A stretch of DNA of 64,000 bases from Prionace glauca (taxonomy: Eukaryota; Chordata; Chondrichthyes; Carcharhiniformes; Carcharhinidae), in assembly GCA_037974335.1 (NCBI GenBank), contig CM075729.1:110776437-110840436 (forward strand), read 5' to 3'. Each line of letters begins with the position of its first letter. Position 1 is the first letter of the stretch. The position numbers were made by a program, and so were the translations under genes. This document shows, piece after piece, positions 12,626 through 24,399 of this stretch. The notes beneath the pieces are model-generated. The model saw only the letters and a program-made list of their open reading frames with translations. It had not been told where the DNA came from and did no database searches.

Positions 12626-12827
12626 AGGGTCTAGAAGAGCAGCAGCACGTATGTAACTGGTTCAGGAATGCCTTTGCCTAAAATAACTTATCGATCAGAA
12701 TGATTCCCCACTCTGAGTCCCAATTAGACAACCAGGCCATGTGACCCTTACTCTGTTGTGTTATACTTAGATGGACAATAACCAGACTGGCCTTGCCAGT
12801 CCCATGATATGCCTCTGTGTTTTTGCT

Positions 12828-12897
<70 letters not shown>

Positions 12898-13149
12898 CAT
12901 TATACATTGCCTATACTAGTATGAGGTGATTTTGATTTGAGATTCTGGGTTCTGTATTATTCTGAGGCACAATATTATTTTCAGTTGTTAAATCAGTTGA
13001 GAATATATTGAATCAAATTCCCCACTTGAATGATGTAACAAATTGTGACAGTTGAAGAGGGCAGCTCCATCTAAGGCCACATTACTGCCGCCCAAAGAGG
13101 ACATCTCAACATTGGATGTCAATTCCTGACTAAACACAGCAGAGTGATT
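12626..13149. other. No gene seen apart from the GT repeat
   Basis: Unassigned. Confidence 0.5.
12831..12893. repeat. (GT)n microsatellite
   Basis: About 31 uninterrupted GT units. Confidence 0.98.
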
Positions 13150-13485
13150 TGAGTTGGTGAGAGGGGTGACAGGGGGTAGTGTCTACAACCATAGTCTCAG
13201 AGTAAGAAATAGGCCATTTGTGAATGGAGTGAGGAGGAATGTTTTCAATTAGAGGGTGGTGACTCTTTGGTGTTCACTACCTCAGAGGATGCTGTGAAGG
13301 TTCAGTGACTCAGTACGTTCAAAGCACCAATGGCATCAAATGATATGAGTATAGTGCAGGGAGGTGGCATTGAGGTGTAATATCATCCATGGTCTAGTTA
13401 ACTGGCAAACCAAGTACAATGGGCCAATTGATGGACCAGTCAGGATTGGCTGATTGGCCTCTTTCTATCCCTATGTCCCCATGTA
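13150..13485 (+). mobile_element. Old CR1-like 3' fragment
   Basis: AGAGGGTGGTGACTCTTTGG, CTACCTCAGAGGATGCTGTG and the GATTGGCCTCTTTCTATCCC tail correspond to the CR1 C-terminus and 3' end. No frame is open. Confidence 0.55.
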
Positions 13486-13699
13486 CGATATCTAGAGACT
13501 GACCTTGATGACCTTTTCATAATCAACACTTGCTGAAAGAATAGATGTTCCAATTTTCCTCAGTTAATTACTGTAATCAAAGTTGCTCAGTCTTTAGGGT
13601 TTTCCAATTAAGTCTGAGTATGAAATATATTCTCCCACAGCAGGGACCTAACTCAGGTTTCGTAACCTGTTTGGTCATTTCATGACATCCTATCTTGGG
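13486..13699. other. Short unassigned stretch before the long CR1 copy
   Basis: The exact 5' end of the CR1 copy is uncertain and may lie in here. Confidence 0.4.
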
Positions 13700-16600
13700 T
13701 GTGGGAGGAATGGGTTTGAATTTATGGGGCATTGGCACCAGTATTGGGGTAGGTGGGACCTGTTTGGGTGGGATGGGGTTGGTCTGAACCATGCTGGAAT
13801 CAGAGTGCTGGTGAATCATGTAAAGAGGACTGTAGACAGGGCTTTAAACTAATTGGGGGGGGGAGGTTGCGAGGGTAGGTGACATTACGAGGCCTAAAGT
13901 TAAGGAGAGGGTACAGGTAAGGGTGGAGGCCGAGGATGTCCCAATAATAAAGGGAGTAGGGGTCATGAGTATGAATAGGGTCCAGGGGAAGGCTGGGATG
14001 AAGGCACTTTATTTGAATGCACAAAGCATTCAGAATAAAGTGGATGAGCTGGTGGCGCAGATCGACACAAATGGATATGATCTGGTGGCCATTACAGAGA
14101 CGTGGCTGCAAGGTGACAGGGACTGGGAGCTGAATGTCCAGACGTATCAAGTGTTTAGGAAGGATAGGCAGGAGGGAAAAGGGGGGGGGGCGTAGCTCTG
14201 CTGATTAAGGATAGCATCAGGGTGGTAGCAAGGGATGATTTTGGAGCCAAAGAGCAGAAAGTGGAATCGTTGTAGGTAGAGATTAGGAACAGCAAAAGGA
14301 GGAAGACGCTGGTGGGTGTCGTCTATAGGCCCCCGAATAATGATCTGGAGGTGGGGCGGGCTGTTAACGCGCAAATAAGTGCGGCGTGCAGGAATGGGAC
14401 GGCCGTAGTTATGAGGGATTTCAATCTACATATTGATTGATTGACCCATGTTGGACGCAGTGGGCTCGAGGAGGAGTTCTTGGAATGCTGCCAGGATAAT
14501 TTCCTTGAACAATGTGTGTTGGAGCCGACGAGGGAGCGAGCTATCTTGGATCTGGTGCTGTGTAATGAGGCGGGTAGAATTAGGGACCTTGTGGTGAAGG
14601 ATCCTCTTGGGGAGAGTGATCATTGTATGGTGGAGTTTCTGGTGCAGATGGAGGAGGAGAAAGTGGGTTCCCGGACACGTGTCCTCTGTTTGAACAGAGG
14701 GGAGTAGGGTAGGATGGCGAATGTGGACTGGGGGAGCGCGTTGGAAGGTAGGTCTGCTGAGGAGCAGTGGAGGATCTTTAAGGAGATCTTTCTTGGTGCT
14801 CAGCAGAAATTTATTCCGATGGTCAAAAAGGACGGTAGGAGGAGAGGTAATAAGCCGTGGATAACGAAGGAGATGAAAGAAAGTGTTAAATTAAAAGCGG
14901 ATGTGTTTAGAATAGCTAAGAGTAGTGGGCGAGAAGAGGATTGGGAGAGGTTTAAATGTCAACAAAGATTGACAAAGAAATTGATAAAGAAGGGTAGGAG
15001 AAACTATGAAGCTGGGCTAGCGCTTAATATAAAAAAGGATAGCAAGAGTTTTTATAAATATATAAAAAGGAAGAGGCTGGCTAGGGTGAACGTTGGACCC
15101 TTAGAGGATGAGAGGGGGGACTTAGTGGTAGGGGATGGGGAAATGGCTGAGGTCTTGAATAACTTTTTTGTTTCGGTCTTCACGGAGGAGGACGTGAATA
15201 ATTTGGCGGGTGTTAGAGATGGAATGGTGGTAGAACTGGAGGGTCTCGATGACATTACTGTTACTAGAGAGGTGGTGCTCGACAGACTGGAGGAGCTGAT
15301 TGTGGACAAGTCCCCAGGACCGGATGGAATGCATCCAAGGGTTCTGAAAGAAATGGCGGAGGTGATAGTGGATGCCTTGGTGTTTATTTTCCAGACGCCG
15401 CTGGATTCCGGGGAAGTGCCGGAAGATTGGAAAATGGCTAACGTTACGCCATTGTTTAAGAAGGGTGCCAGGCAAAAGGCGGGGAATTATAGGCCGGTTA
15501 GTTTAATGTCTGTTGTAGGTAAAATGTTAGAATCAGTCATCAAGGAGGAAATAGCGAGGCATCTTGAGGGGAATTGCTTGATAGAGCAGACGCAGCACGG
15601 TTTCGTTAGGGGAAGTCGTGTCTGACAAATTTACTGGAGTTCTATGAGGATGTGTCTAGGGTGGTGGATAGAGGAGAGCCGGTGGATGTGGTCTTCCTTG
15701 AATTTCAGAAGGCATTTGACAAGGTACCTCACAAGAGGTTATTGCAGAAGGTCAGGGGACATGGAGTTGGGGGTAGGATGTTAGCATGGATAGAGGACTG
15801 GTTGTCAAATAGGAGGCAGAGAGTGGGGGTTAATGGGTGCTATTCGGATTAGCGGTTTGTGGAGTGCCTCAGGGGTCGGTGCTGGGGCCTCAGCTATTTA
15901 CCATTTATATAGATGATCTGGAGGAGGGAACCGAGTGTATGGTGTCAAAATTTGCTGATGACACCAAGATTGGTGGAAAGGCAAATTGTGCGGAGGGTGT
16001 GAAGAGTCTGCAGAAGGATCTAGATAGGCTGGGCGAATGGGCCAGGAACTGGCAAATGGAATTTAATGTTGGCAAGTGCAAGGTGGTCCACTTTGGTAGG
16101 AGGAATGGTAGGAAGCATTATTACTTACGTGGCGAAAAACTGCAGCAGGCGGCAGTGCAGAGGGCCCTTGGGGTCCTTGTGCATGAGTCGCAAAAACCCA
16201 GCTTGCAGGTGCAGCAGGTGGTCAGGAAGGCAAATGGGATGCTGGCCTTCATAGCGAAGGGGATTGAATATAAAAGTAGGGAGGTCTTGCTGCAGCTGTA
16301 TAGGGCATTGGTGAGGCCGCAGCTGGAGTACTGTGTGCAGTTTTGGGCGCCGTACTTACTCAAGGATATTTTGGCCTTGGAGGGAGCGCAGAGGAGGTTT
16401 ACTAGGCTGATGCCGGAGCTGAGGGGGTTGAGCTTTGAGGAGAGGCTGAATAAACTAGGCTTGTACTCGTTAGAGTTTAGAAGAATGAGGGGAAATCTCA
16501 TTGAGACATATAAGATGATGAATGGGATGGATAGGATAGAAGTGGAGAGACTCTTCCCGCTCAGAAAGGACAGTAGGACTAGGGGGCACAGCCTCAAGAT

Positions 16601-16889
16601 AAAGGGGGGCGGTTTAGAACGAAGTTGAGGAGGAACTTCTTCACTCAAAGGGTGGTGAATCTCTGGAATTCTCTGCCCGTTGAAGTGGTGGAGGCTGCCT
16701 CGCTAAATATTTTTAAGAAACGGGTTGATGGGTTTTTGATAAGAGAGGGGATTAAGGGTTATGGGGAGAGGGCGGGAAAGTGGAACTGAGTCACGACAGA
16801 TCAGCCATGATCTTATTGAATGGCAGGGCAGGCTCGAAGGGCTGGATGGCCTACTCCTGCTCCTATTTCTTATGTTCTTATGTTCTTAT
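13700..16889 (+). mobile_element. CR1-like LINE (family A), long copy, 5' truncated or diverged
   Basis: The copy contains an apurinic-type endonuclease (LYLNAQSIQNKVDEL, ITETWL at 13923-14195; SDHCMVEF near 14616), a reverse transcriptase ([66 protein letters not shown]) and the CR1 C-terminal domain (RGNLIETYKMMNGMD). It ends in TTATGTTCTTATGTTCTTAT. The frame breaks at a G run near 14190, at stops near 14431 and 14705, and shifts near 15625 and 15850, so it is dead. No ORF1 is recognised. It lies immediately upstream of the receptor exon 1. Confidence 0.92.
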
Positions 16890-16949
16890 CTTGCTAACCG
16901 ATTTTGTAACTTCACAGTCTCTGTGGAAATCCCGCATGATATAAGTTAA

Positions 16950-17100
16950 ATGTTCATTGACTGCATCAACTCTGAATTTAATTTCCAAAGTTTGCTTATA
17001 GCAGGAAGGGACAGAGCCGTTGGACAAAAGGGGAGCGTGGAAGCCCTTGACAGTTTCAGGAAAGTATACTACATAATTCTTGCCGTCATTGGTGTTCCTG
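16950..17100 (+). pseudogene. Exon 1 of the GPR139-like receptor
   Basis: ATG at 16950 opens 50 codons plus one base, running without a stop to a GTGAGT donor at 17101. The end reads KVYYIILAVIGVP, the first half of helix 1, typical of this family. A stop codon (TAA) lies directly before the ATG. A CR1 LINE ends only 60 bp upstream, so the original promoter may be displaced. Confidence 0.8.
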
Positions 17101-17281
17101 GTGAGTGACTATGACAAGTGAATTTAAATAAAAGTGTGCGTGTGAGCTGGTCTCTGGTTTTACACTGTGACTCGTAATATTACATGCTGATCCAGTAGTT
17201 ATTGTCTTACAGGCATCAGTGTTGTCTTTTCAATAAGTGTGTACATGAATCTAGCACAGGTGCGGGTAAATCTCAGAAGGA

Positions 17282-17580
17282 AAGTATTGCTGGGAGTATC
17301 TGTCATTGCTGAGTTGTACTGAGTGTGGGTCACCAAATGGCGTGGAACCCCTGAAAGCGATGACCATGTATTACAGGATGTATCTGTGACTGTAGAATTG
17401 TACCAAGTGTGGGTCACTAACTGGGGTGGAATATCTGACCCCAGTGACAATGTATTACTGGAAGTATCTGTCGCTGTAGAATTGTACCAAGTGTGAGTCA
17501 CTAACCAGAGTGTAACAACTGACCCCAGTGACTATGTATTACAAGGGATACCCGCCACTGTAGAATTGAGTATGGGACAG
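17282..17580. repeat. 84-bp tandem repeat in the receptor intron (about 3.5 copies)
   Basis: Units start at about 17282, 17366, 17450 and 17534, exactly 84 bases apart, each with ATGTATTACAGG and GTATCTGTCACTGTAGAATTG. Two more units lie at 18455-18590. Confidence 0.88.
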
Positions 17581-17844
17581 TAACTGAGCAGTACAAGCTG
17601 GTTCAGTTTTAGTACCATTATTCGAATTGACTGATCTTTCCCTCCACTTCAAGGATCTGCCTCTGTAGTGACTAATATAACCAATGCTAACGCAGGAATC
17701 ATTTATGGTTGTTTGATTATATGTTTCAAGTATTGTTTCATCTCAAACTATGCGAAAAACACCGATTACAACTATTTACCAGCAGGTAAGCAGATGGACA
17801 ATATGTTTAATGCATTATAATCGTTTGTATAATGAATTGCTGTT

Positions 17845-18140
17845 GTGATGACTGTCTGTATGGAGTTTGCACGTTCTCCCCATATCTGTGTGGATTTCCT
17901 CCAGGTGCTGCGTTTCCTTCCATGGATTAAATATGTGCAGGTTAGGTAGACTGGCTATGCTACTTTGCCCTCGGTATCCAAAGATGTTTGGGTTGGATGG
18001 ATTGGCCATGATGAATGCACAGTGTTAAGGGGACAAGGCGGAATGGTGAGGGTGGGGTAGCTAAAGTGCTCCTTCACAGAGTTGGCACAGACTTGATGGG
18101 CTGAATGCTCTCCTTTGGTACATTAAGAATTATATGGTTT
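17845..18140 (+). mobile_element. SINE family 1 in the first intron duplicate
   Basis: GTCTGTATGGAGTTTGCACG and AGGTTAGGTAGACTGGC body with the GATGGGCTGAATGCTCTCC tail; the head is reduced. Confidence 0.75.
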
Positions 18141-18867
18141 CATTGTTCTAATATGTATGGTTACTGCAAACAGAATGCTAATCATTTTACTGCTGATTGA
18201 ACTCTTTCTTTCCACAATGTTCTGTGCTTGCAAGCATTGCATTTTATTCTCTGTCTATTACATCGGTCTGTGACTATCCATTCCCATAAGTGACTTATCT
18301 GACGGATCAGTGATTACCAATGTAACATATGTAACCAACTTCGATCTCCATCCTTAGAAAATGAAAGACTTCCTCTCAAAGAAAACACATGTAATTGACA
18401 AGCATAGATATTGTTCTTCAGGATACTTTTATGGTTATTTGTTTATGTGTTTCAAGTGACGATGTATTACAGGAAGTATCTGTCACTGTAGAATTGTACC
18501 AAGTGTGGGTCACTAGCCAGAGTGGAATACATGAACCCAGTGACCATGTATTACAGGGGGTATCTGTCGCTGTAGAATTGAGAATGGGACAATAACTGGA
18601 GTAATACAAGCTGGTTCAGTTTTTGTATTATTATTTGAAGCGACTGATCTCTCTCTCCACTCCATGGATCTACCTTTGTAGTTATTACTGTAACCAATGC
18701 TAATGCAGGATATGTTTATGGTTATTTGTTTATGTGTTTCAAGTATTGATCTTGCTCTGTTTCACTTCAAACTATGCAAGAGACATCGATTACAACCATT
18801 TATCAGCAGGTAAACAGATGGACAACATGTTTAATGTAATATAATCGTTTGTATAATGAATTGCTGT

Positions 18868-19263
18868 TGCAACGATTGTCTGTGTGGAGATTGAACATTC
18901 TCCCCATATCTATGTGGATTTCCTCTGAGTGCTGTGGTTTCCTTCCATGGATCAAACATGTGCAGGTTAGGTAGATTGGCTATGCTACATTGCCCTTTAG
19001 TGTCCAAAAATGTGTAGGTTAGGTGGATTGGCTATGTTAAGTTGCCCTTCAGTGTCCAAAGATGTTTAGGTTAGGTGGCTTGGCTATGCTAGGTTGGCCT
19101 TGGTATCCAAAGATGTGTAGGTTGGGCGGATTGGCATGATGAATGCACAGTGTTAAGGGGACAAGGTGGAATGGTAAAGGTGGGGTAGATAAAGTGCTCC
19201 TTCACAAAGTCGGCACAAACTTGATGGGCTGAATGCTCTCCTCCTGTACTTTAAGGATTATAC
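18868..19263 (+). mobile_element. SINE family 1 in the second intron duplicate, with internal amplification
   Basis: Same insertion as 17845-18140, carried by the duplication. The GTCCAAARATGTGTAGGTTAGG block has expanded to about four copies (18955-19130). Confidence 0.75.
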
Positions 19264-19745
19264 GGTTTCATTGTTCTAATAAGTATGGTTGCTGCAAACA
19301 GAATGCTAATCATTTTATTGCCCATTAAACTCCTTCTTCCAACAATGTTCTGTGCTTGCAAGCATTGCATTTTATTCTCTGCCTATTACATTGGTCTGTG
19401 ACTATCCATTCCCATAAGTGATTAATTTGACAGTCTAGTGATTACCAATGTAACATATGTAACCAACATCAATCTCCATCCTTAGAAAATGAAAGGCTTC
19501 CTCTCAAGAAAAGACACATATAGTTGACGAGCATGGATATCATTCTTCATAAAACAGAGATCTCTGCAAAGACACTGACATTAATATTCAATAGTTAATA
19601 ATTAGATAAATAGTGCAATTCTTCAATATCTGCAATATTATGAAATAACTGCTGATTTATTAATTAATAGTCCAGCTACACAGAACAAGGTTGCAGTTAT
19701 GGCACCGGAGCTGTCCGCCCTAAAGGTTTCTGTCAGTATTTACGC

Positions 19746-20088
19746 CCAATAAGAAGCCTCACAACACCAGGTTAAAGTCCAACAGGTTTACTTGGAAGCA
19801 AAAGCCACTAGCTTTTGGAGCACTGCTCTTTTGTCAGGTAAGTGGGAGTTCTGTTCACAAACTCAATTTACAAAATAATGGCTGGAACCATTATTCCAAC
19901 CATTATTTTGTAAGTTGAGTTTGTGTCTTTATATGTCTTGTTTATGAACAGAACTCCCACTTACCTGACAAAGGAGCAGTGCTCTGAAAGCTAGTGGCTT
20001 TTGCTTTCAAATAAACCTGTTGGACTTTAATCTGGTGTTCTGAAACTTCTAACTGTGTTTACCCCAGTCCAACGCCGGCATCTCCACA
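19746..20088. mobile_element. PLE-derived foldback element in the receptor intron
   Basis: Two arms of about 150 bp (GGTTAAAGTCCAACAGG...CTAGCTTTTGGAGCACTGC) face each other around AATGGCTGGAACCATTATTCC. TCAGTATTTAYGC flanks it (19733-19745, 20089-20101). There is no coding. Confidence 0.85.
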
Positions 20089-20254
20089 TCAGTATTTATG
20101 CTCCATTCTTCTTAATCTAATCCAATGAGCATTACCTCCTCCTGCCTCATGTACTTCCCTAGCTGCCACTTAAATCAATCTGTGCTTTCACCAAAACTAT
20201 TGCAAGTAGTGCCGACATTATCATTCTAAACAACAGAATGGATAAAGTAATAGA

Positions 20255-20515
20255 TAAATGCAGGTAAAATGTTTCCCTTCTTTGAAGCGTTTAGTAACAG
20301 AGGGATAATTTCCAAATAGGGCCGAGATGAGCAGATCTTTTGTTTTACGTTGAGGGTTGTGAATCTTTGGAATTCTCTACCCCAGAGGATTGTGGAACCT
20401 CTGAGTATGTTTAAGGTAGAGATTGATAGATTTCCCATTAACAATAACTTAAGAGGTTGTGGGGATGGTGGATACAAAAGGCATTAAAGTGTCCAATCAG
20501 CCCTGATCTTATTCA
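20255..20515 (+). mobile_element. Old CR1-like 3' fragment
   Basis: GAATCTTTGGAATTCTCTACCC, AAGGTAGAGATTGATAGATTTCC and CAATCAGCCCTGATCTTATTC are the equivalents of NLWNSLP, the end of the C-terminal domain and the CR1 tail. Confidence 0.65.
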
Positions 20516-20549
20516 AATCACAGAATCCTACAGTGTACAAAGAACAACG

Positions 20550-20995
20550 CAGCAACATTAGACTTAAAAGCCTAATGTTAACCATGAAAACATTGTCATA
20601 AAAAAAGCACTTAGTTCACTAATGGCATTTCCGGGTGCTCCGGTTTCCTCCCACAGTCCAAAGATGTGCGGGTTAGGTTCATTGGCTATACTAAAAATTG
20701 CCCCTTAGTGTCCTGGGATGTGTAGGTTAGAGGGATTAGCAGGGATATGGGGATAGGGTCTGGGTGGGATTGTGTTCGGTGCAGACTCGATGGGCCGAAG
20801 GGCCTGTTTCTGCACTGTAGGCTTCTATGTTCTATGTTCTATATCTGGTGGGGCCTATATGTGACTCCAGAATCACAGCAATGTTATTGTCTCTTAAAAT
20901 GCTCTCTTAAGTGGTCAAGCAAAGCATTGAGTTCAAGGGCAGTTTGGGGTGGGGAGGGGGGTGGTGATAAATGCTGACCCAGCCAAAGAAGCTCA
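20550..20995 (+). mobile_element. SINE family 2 interrupted by a SINE family 1 piece
   Basis: 20565-20620 (CCTAATGTTAACCATGAAAAC) and 20845-20990 (GTGACTCCAGAATCACAGC, GATAAATGCTGACCCAGCC) are two halves of family 2. 20622-20840 is the 3' two-thirds of a family 1 SINE. Confidence 0.75.
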
Positions 20996-21000
20996 TATCT

Positions 21001-21320
21001 GGGGATGGCATGGTTACACAGTGGTTAGCACTGCTGCCTCACAGCCCCAGGGACCCGGGGTTCGATTCCCAGCTTGGGTCATTTTCTGTGTGGAGTTTGC
21101 ATATTCTCCCCATTTCTGTGTGAGTTGCCATCAGATGCTCCAGTTTCCTCCCACAGTCCAAAAATGTGTGGGTTAAATTGATTGGCCATGCTACATTGAC
21201 CCTTAATGTCAGGGGGACTTGTTAGGGTAAATGCATGGGGTGATGGGGATAGGGCTTGGTTGGGATTGTGGTCGATGCAGGCTTGATGGGCCAAATGGTC
21301 TCCTTCTATGATCTCCCATG
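21001..21320 (+). mobile_element. SINE family 1, full length
   Basis: Complete head (GTGGTTAGCACTGCTGCC, B box GGTTCGATTCCC), body and tail ending TCTCCTTCTATGATC. Confidence 0.88.
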
Positions 21321-21364
21321 AATGATTTTTTAAAAATTAGACACATTTATTAGTGGGCTGGTAG

Positions 21365-21565
21365 TCACGATGTGGAGGTGCCGACATTGGACTGGGGCAG
21401 GCATGGTAAAGCGCCTCACCACAGCAGATTAAAGTCCAACAGGTTTATTTGATGTCATGAACATTTGGAGCACTGATCCTCCATCAGGTGATGGAAGAGC
21501 TCCTCTCTGAAAACTTGAGATACCTGTTGGGCTTTAACCTGGTGTTATGAGACTTCTTACTATGT
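21365..21565. mobile_element. Short PLE-derived foldback, diverged
   Basis: GATGTGGAGGTGCCGACATTGG at one end and TTTAACCTGGTGTTATGAGAC at the other are PLE termini in inverted arrangement around a short middle. Confidence 0.7.
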
Positions 21566-21850
21566 CCATTGATGGTATGGGAATAGGGGCTGTTTCATTG
21601 TCTGAGGCCTGGGGACAATGACCACTTATACCCATGGAACTGTACAAGTGGAACTATTTAAAACATTGACTGCAAACCTAATTATAATATTGAATAGGTT
21701 TGGCTGCGCTACCTTGCTCCAACACAAATATAGTCAAAATTTGTCTGCGTCAGGTTGATATTGTGATTATTAACATCTTAACCCCAGGCTCAACTCTAAC
21801 CATTAGGCAGAGAGACTGATCAGTACTTTTTGTCCTTCTGTCTCTTGCAG

Positions 21851-22760
21851 TTAATCTAGTGGCAATTTCCATTCTGTTCCGGGGAAAATGTGGCCTCTCC
21901 ACCTGTACCACTCACTACCTGGTCTCTATGGCAGCAGCGGATCTACTGGTCATTATCACTGCGGTGATACTGTATCGGATTGGTTCCTATTATTTCGCAG
22001 TATCTTTCCTGGAAATCACCCCCGTGTGTAGTATTATCTTCATTCTGCTTTATACAGCTGCGGAATGTTCTGTCTGGTTCACTGTCATGTTCTCATTTGA
22101 TCGATTTGTGGTCATTTGTTGTCAGAAATTGAAGATAAAATATTGCACTGAGAAAACAGCAGCCGTGGTTCTGTTAACAACTTGCATTCTGCTCTGTTTA
22201 AAGGATATTCCCATGTACTTTAGATTTGAACCTGGAGAGATAATTGACAATGTTCCCTGGTTCTGTGTTGAAAAGCCCAGTTATTCTACTGATCCTACAT
22301 GGGTGGATATCGCTGGTTCGATAAGTTTTTAAATCCATTGCTCCCATATGTTTTAATTCTGTTGCTCAATGCTCTGACAGTCAGGTACATTCTGGTGACC
22401 AGTCAAGTCCGTAAGGCATTGAGGGGTTGGAACAAGGGAGGAAGTCACAGTGACCCAGAGATGGAGAGCAGAAGGAAGTCTATGATCTTACTCTTCACCA
22501 TATCCGGCAGCTTCATACTTTTATGGTTTTTGCACATTATATATTTCTTTTTTTATTTCATTTCAGGAATTAATCCTGTGCATTACACTAATCTTGTATA
22601 TTTCCTTGTGGATGTTGGAGTTATGCCTCTGAATTTAAATTGCTGTACAAATGCATTTATTTATGGTGTGACTCAACCCATGTTTCGGGAACAGTTCAAA
22701 AATGCACTGAAATACCCATTTAACTCCATTATTCAACGACTTAATAAACAAAACAACTGA
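21851..22760 (+). pseudogene. Exon 2 of the GPR139-like receptor
   Basis: Exon 2 follows a TCTCTTGCAG acceptor and encodes the end of helix 1 to the C-terminus. The first frame runs to a stop at 22332. The second frame, carrying helices 5 to 7 and the tail, is open from about 22299 to 22760. Nothing else in the exon is disrupted. Confidence 0.88.
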
Positions 22761-23399
22761 GAGGAGCCCTGAGGCATGTATCAGTCCTTCTATTTCATGA
22801 TGGGTACAGAGACTTCAATCAGGTCAATGATATCAGGAATTACTGAGAGTCTAAAACTAACCACAGTGGTGATGATGATGGTGAGGTAGGAGTGGGTGTG
22901 GGAACATGGGTAGTGAGGAGGAAGAGAATTACGAAGTCCTCCACAGGACATAATGGGGAAGAGCAACCAAGGGTGGATTTTTCCAGACCTTCGCTCTGAT
23001 ATGATCTTCCAGACCCACCAATGTCAATGGGGAGCTGAATGTATCACATGGCATGCTCTTCTTCACCTCCACTCACTCCTGCTCAGAATGAAAAATTGTC
23101 ATTTAAAATACCGAATGCTGCAGATGTCAGCAATTTTACTCTGTTTATTATCCTCATTATTTGATTTTTTTGGAGATATTTTGATGGAATCTGTCTCCCC
23201 CTTCAACCGCCCAACACCTAGCCAAATACACGCATACCAAACACAATCCTCTATCTCTATATCTTTTGATCTCTTCCATTGGGGATAGAGGGATGATTTA
23301 CTGTCTCTATTCATCTTTCATTCCTTCCTCCCTTAAATCTGGCAGTGTCACCCATCTCCTGGGAGCGAGAGAAGAACATCCCATTACCAACAGTTGAGG
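22761..23399. other. 3' flank of the receptor gene
   Basis: No further exon. A 3' UTR may extend into it. No clear AATAAA was seen in the first 300 bases. Confidence 0.4.
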
Positions 23400-23890
23400 C
23401 TCAATTAAAGAAATGATAGAGCAGGAGAGAAATACATAGAGGTGAGGGGAATAGAGGGAGAGGGATAGGAATAACTACAGAGAGGGGTGTAGAGGGAAAA
23501 GGAGAGAGAAAGCAAAAAGAGTGGACATAGAGAGAGGGATAGAGAGCTATGGATAGAGAGAGAAGGGTAGAAAGAGTGTGATAGATAGAAACACACAGCG
23601 AGAGGTGATAGAGAGTCTGGGGAGAGAAGGATAGAAAGAGAGGGATTGATAAGTAGAGGGGAGAGGAAGAAGAAGAGCTGGAATAGAAAGAGAGGGAGAG
23701 AGATTATGAAATGTATAGATGGATAGAGAGAGAGATGGGCAGACAGATACACAGAGGGAGTGACTGACAGACAGACAGACGGATGGACAGGCAAGCAGAC
23801 AGGCAGATTGAGAGACAGCAAAACAGATAGATGGATGGATGGATGGACGGGTGGGTGAATGGGTGGACAGATGGACGGACGGACGGGCAG
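23400..23890. repeat. Purine-rich GA block passing into GACA and GGAT repeats
   Basis: Irregular GAGAGRGATAG repeats are followed by ACAGACAG and GGATGGATGGATGG. The long minus-strand frame here is a by-product. Confidence 0.93.
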
Positions 23891-24387
23891 CTTAGGGAGG
23901 CAACTGATGGATCTTCTTAGAAACACTGGAAGATCTTTGAAATCTCCAATATGTCCATCTAGATGTGAGTCACTCTGGACACTTGCAAGATCTGTAACAA
24001 TAGAAATAAAGTGGTTTCATTTTACAATGGAGGTAGTTACAGAGAGATCTGGCAGTGTGTGTAAATATTTCCATAGCTGTTAGAGAAGGAAATGTTCCCC
24101 TAAGGTTTAAAGTGTCAGCTTTGGCTCCTGGAGAATCGAATGGATTGCTTTGATGGTACATTTAAATGAATAGAGAAGAGGGGAAATATTTAGAATTATA
24201 GCACCAGCAGGGGTAAGGAAATCTACTTCTGGTGATGCCCTACCTCCCTCCGTGAGCTATCAGTACTCCTTAATGTTGAACACCACTTGGAGACAGAAAG
24301 AGGATGACAAGGTCTGAGAATGTAGACTGGGTGGGGGAATGCTGATTTCCAGCATGATTTTGTAACACCACTACAGAGCAAGCTAGT
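23891..24387. other. No gene seen
   Basis: Unassigned. Confidence 0.5.
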
Positions 24388-24399
24388 TAAATCCTGAAG

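Larger units (their letters stand above)
17450..19550. repeat. Tandem duplication of about 1.1 kb in the receptor intron
   Basis: The first copy (to about 18419) and the second (about 18460-19540) match along their length: the 84-bp units, the ACAAGCTGGTTCAGTTTT block, a SINE, and the AATGAAAGRCTTCCTCTCAA end. The join near 18420-18460 fuses the copy end to an internal GTTTATGTGTTTCAAGT motif. Confidence 0.8.
16950..22760 (+). pseudogene. GPR139-like rhodopsin-class receptor, two exons, one frameshift
   Basis: Exon 1 (16950-17100) and exon 2 (21851-22760) join in phase 1 across a 4.75-kb GT-AG intron to give ...VIGVP/VNLVAISILFRGKCGLS..., the start of helix 1 and intracellular loop 1 of the GPR139-like receptors that are numerous in sharks. 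Exon 2 holds helix 2 (MAAADLLVI), the helix 3 Cys (TPVCSII), DRF in place of DRY, a long loop 3 with SDPEMESRRKS, helix 6 and a helix 7 ending CCTNAFIYG. Total length, about 353 residues, is normal for the family. The frame slips by one base between about 22306 and 22316, just before helix 5, so the gene is a recent pseudogene unless this is a sequencing error. Neighbouring relics show it belongs to a tandem family. Confidence 0.85.

Noticed and set aside
21859-22332. The 157-codon frame as a complete short receptor
   Set aside because: It lacks its first exon and helices 5-7, which continue in the next frame and belong to the same gene.
23405-23926. 173-codon minus-strand frame rich in Ser, Leu and Pro
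   Set aside because: Simple GA/GACA/GGAT repeat sequence.
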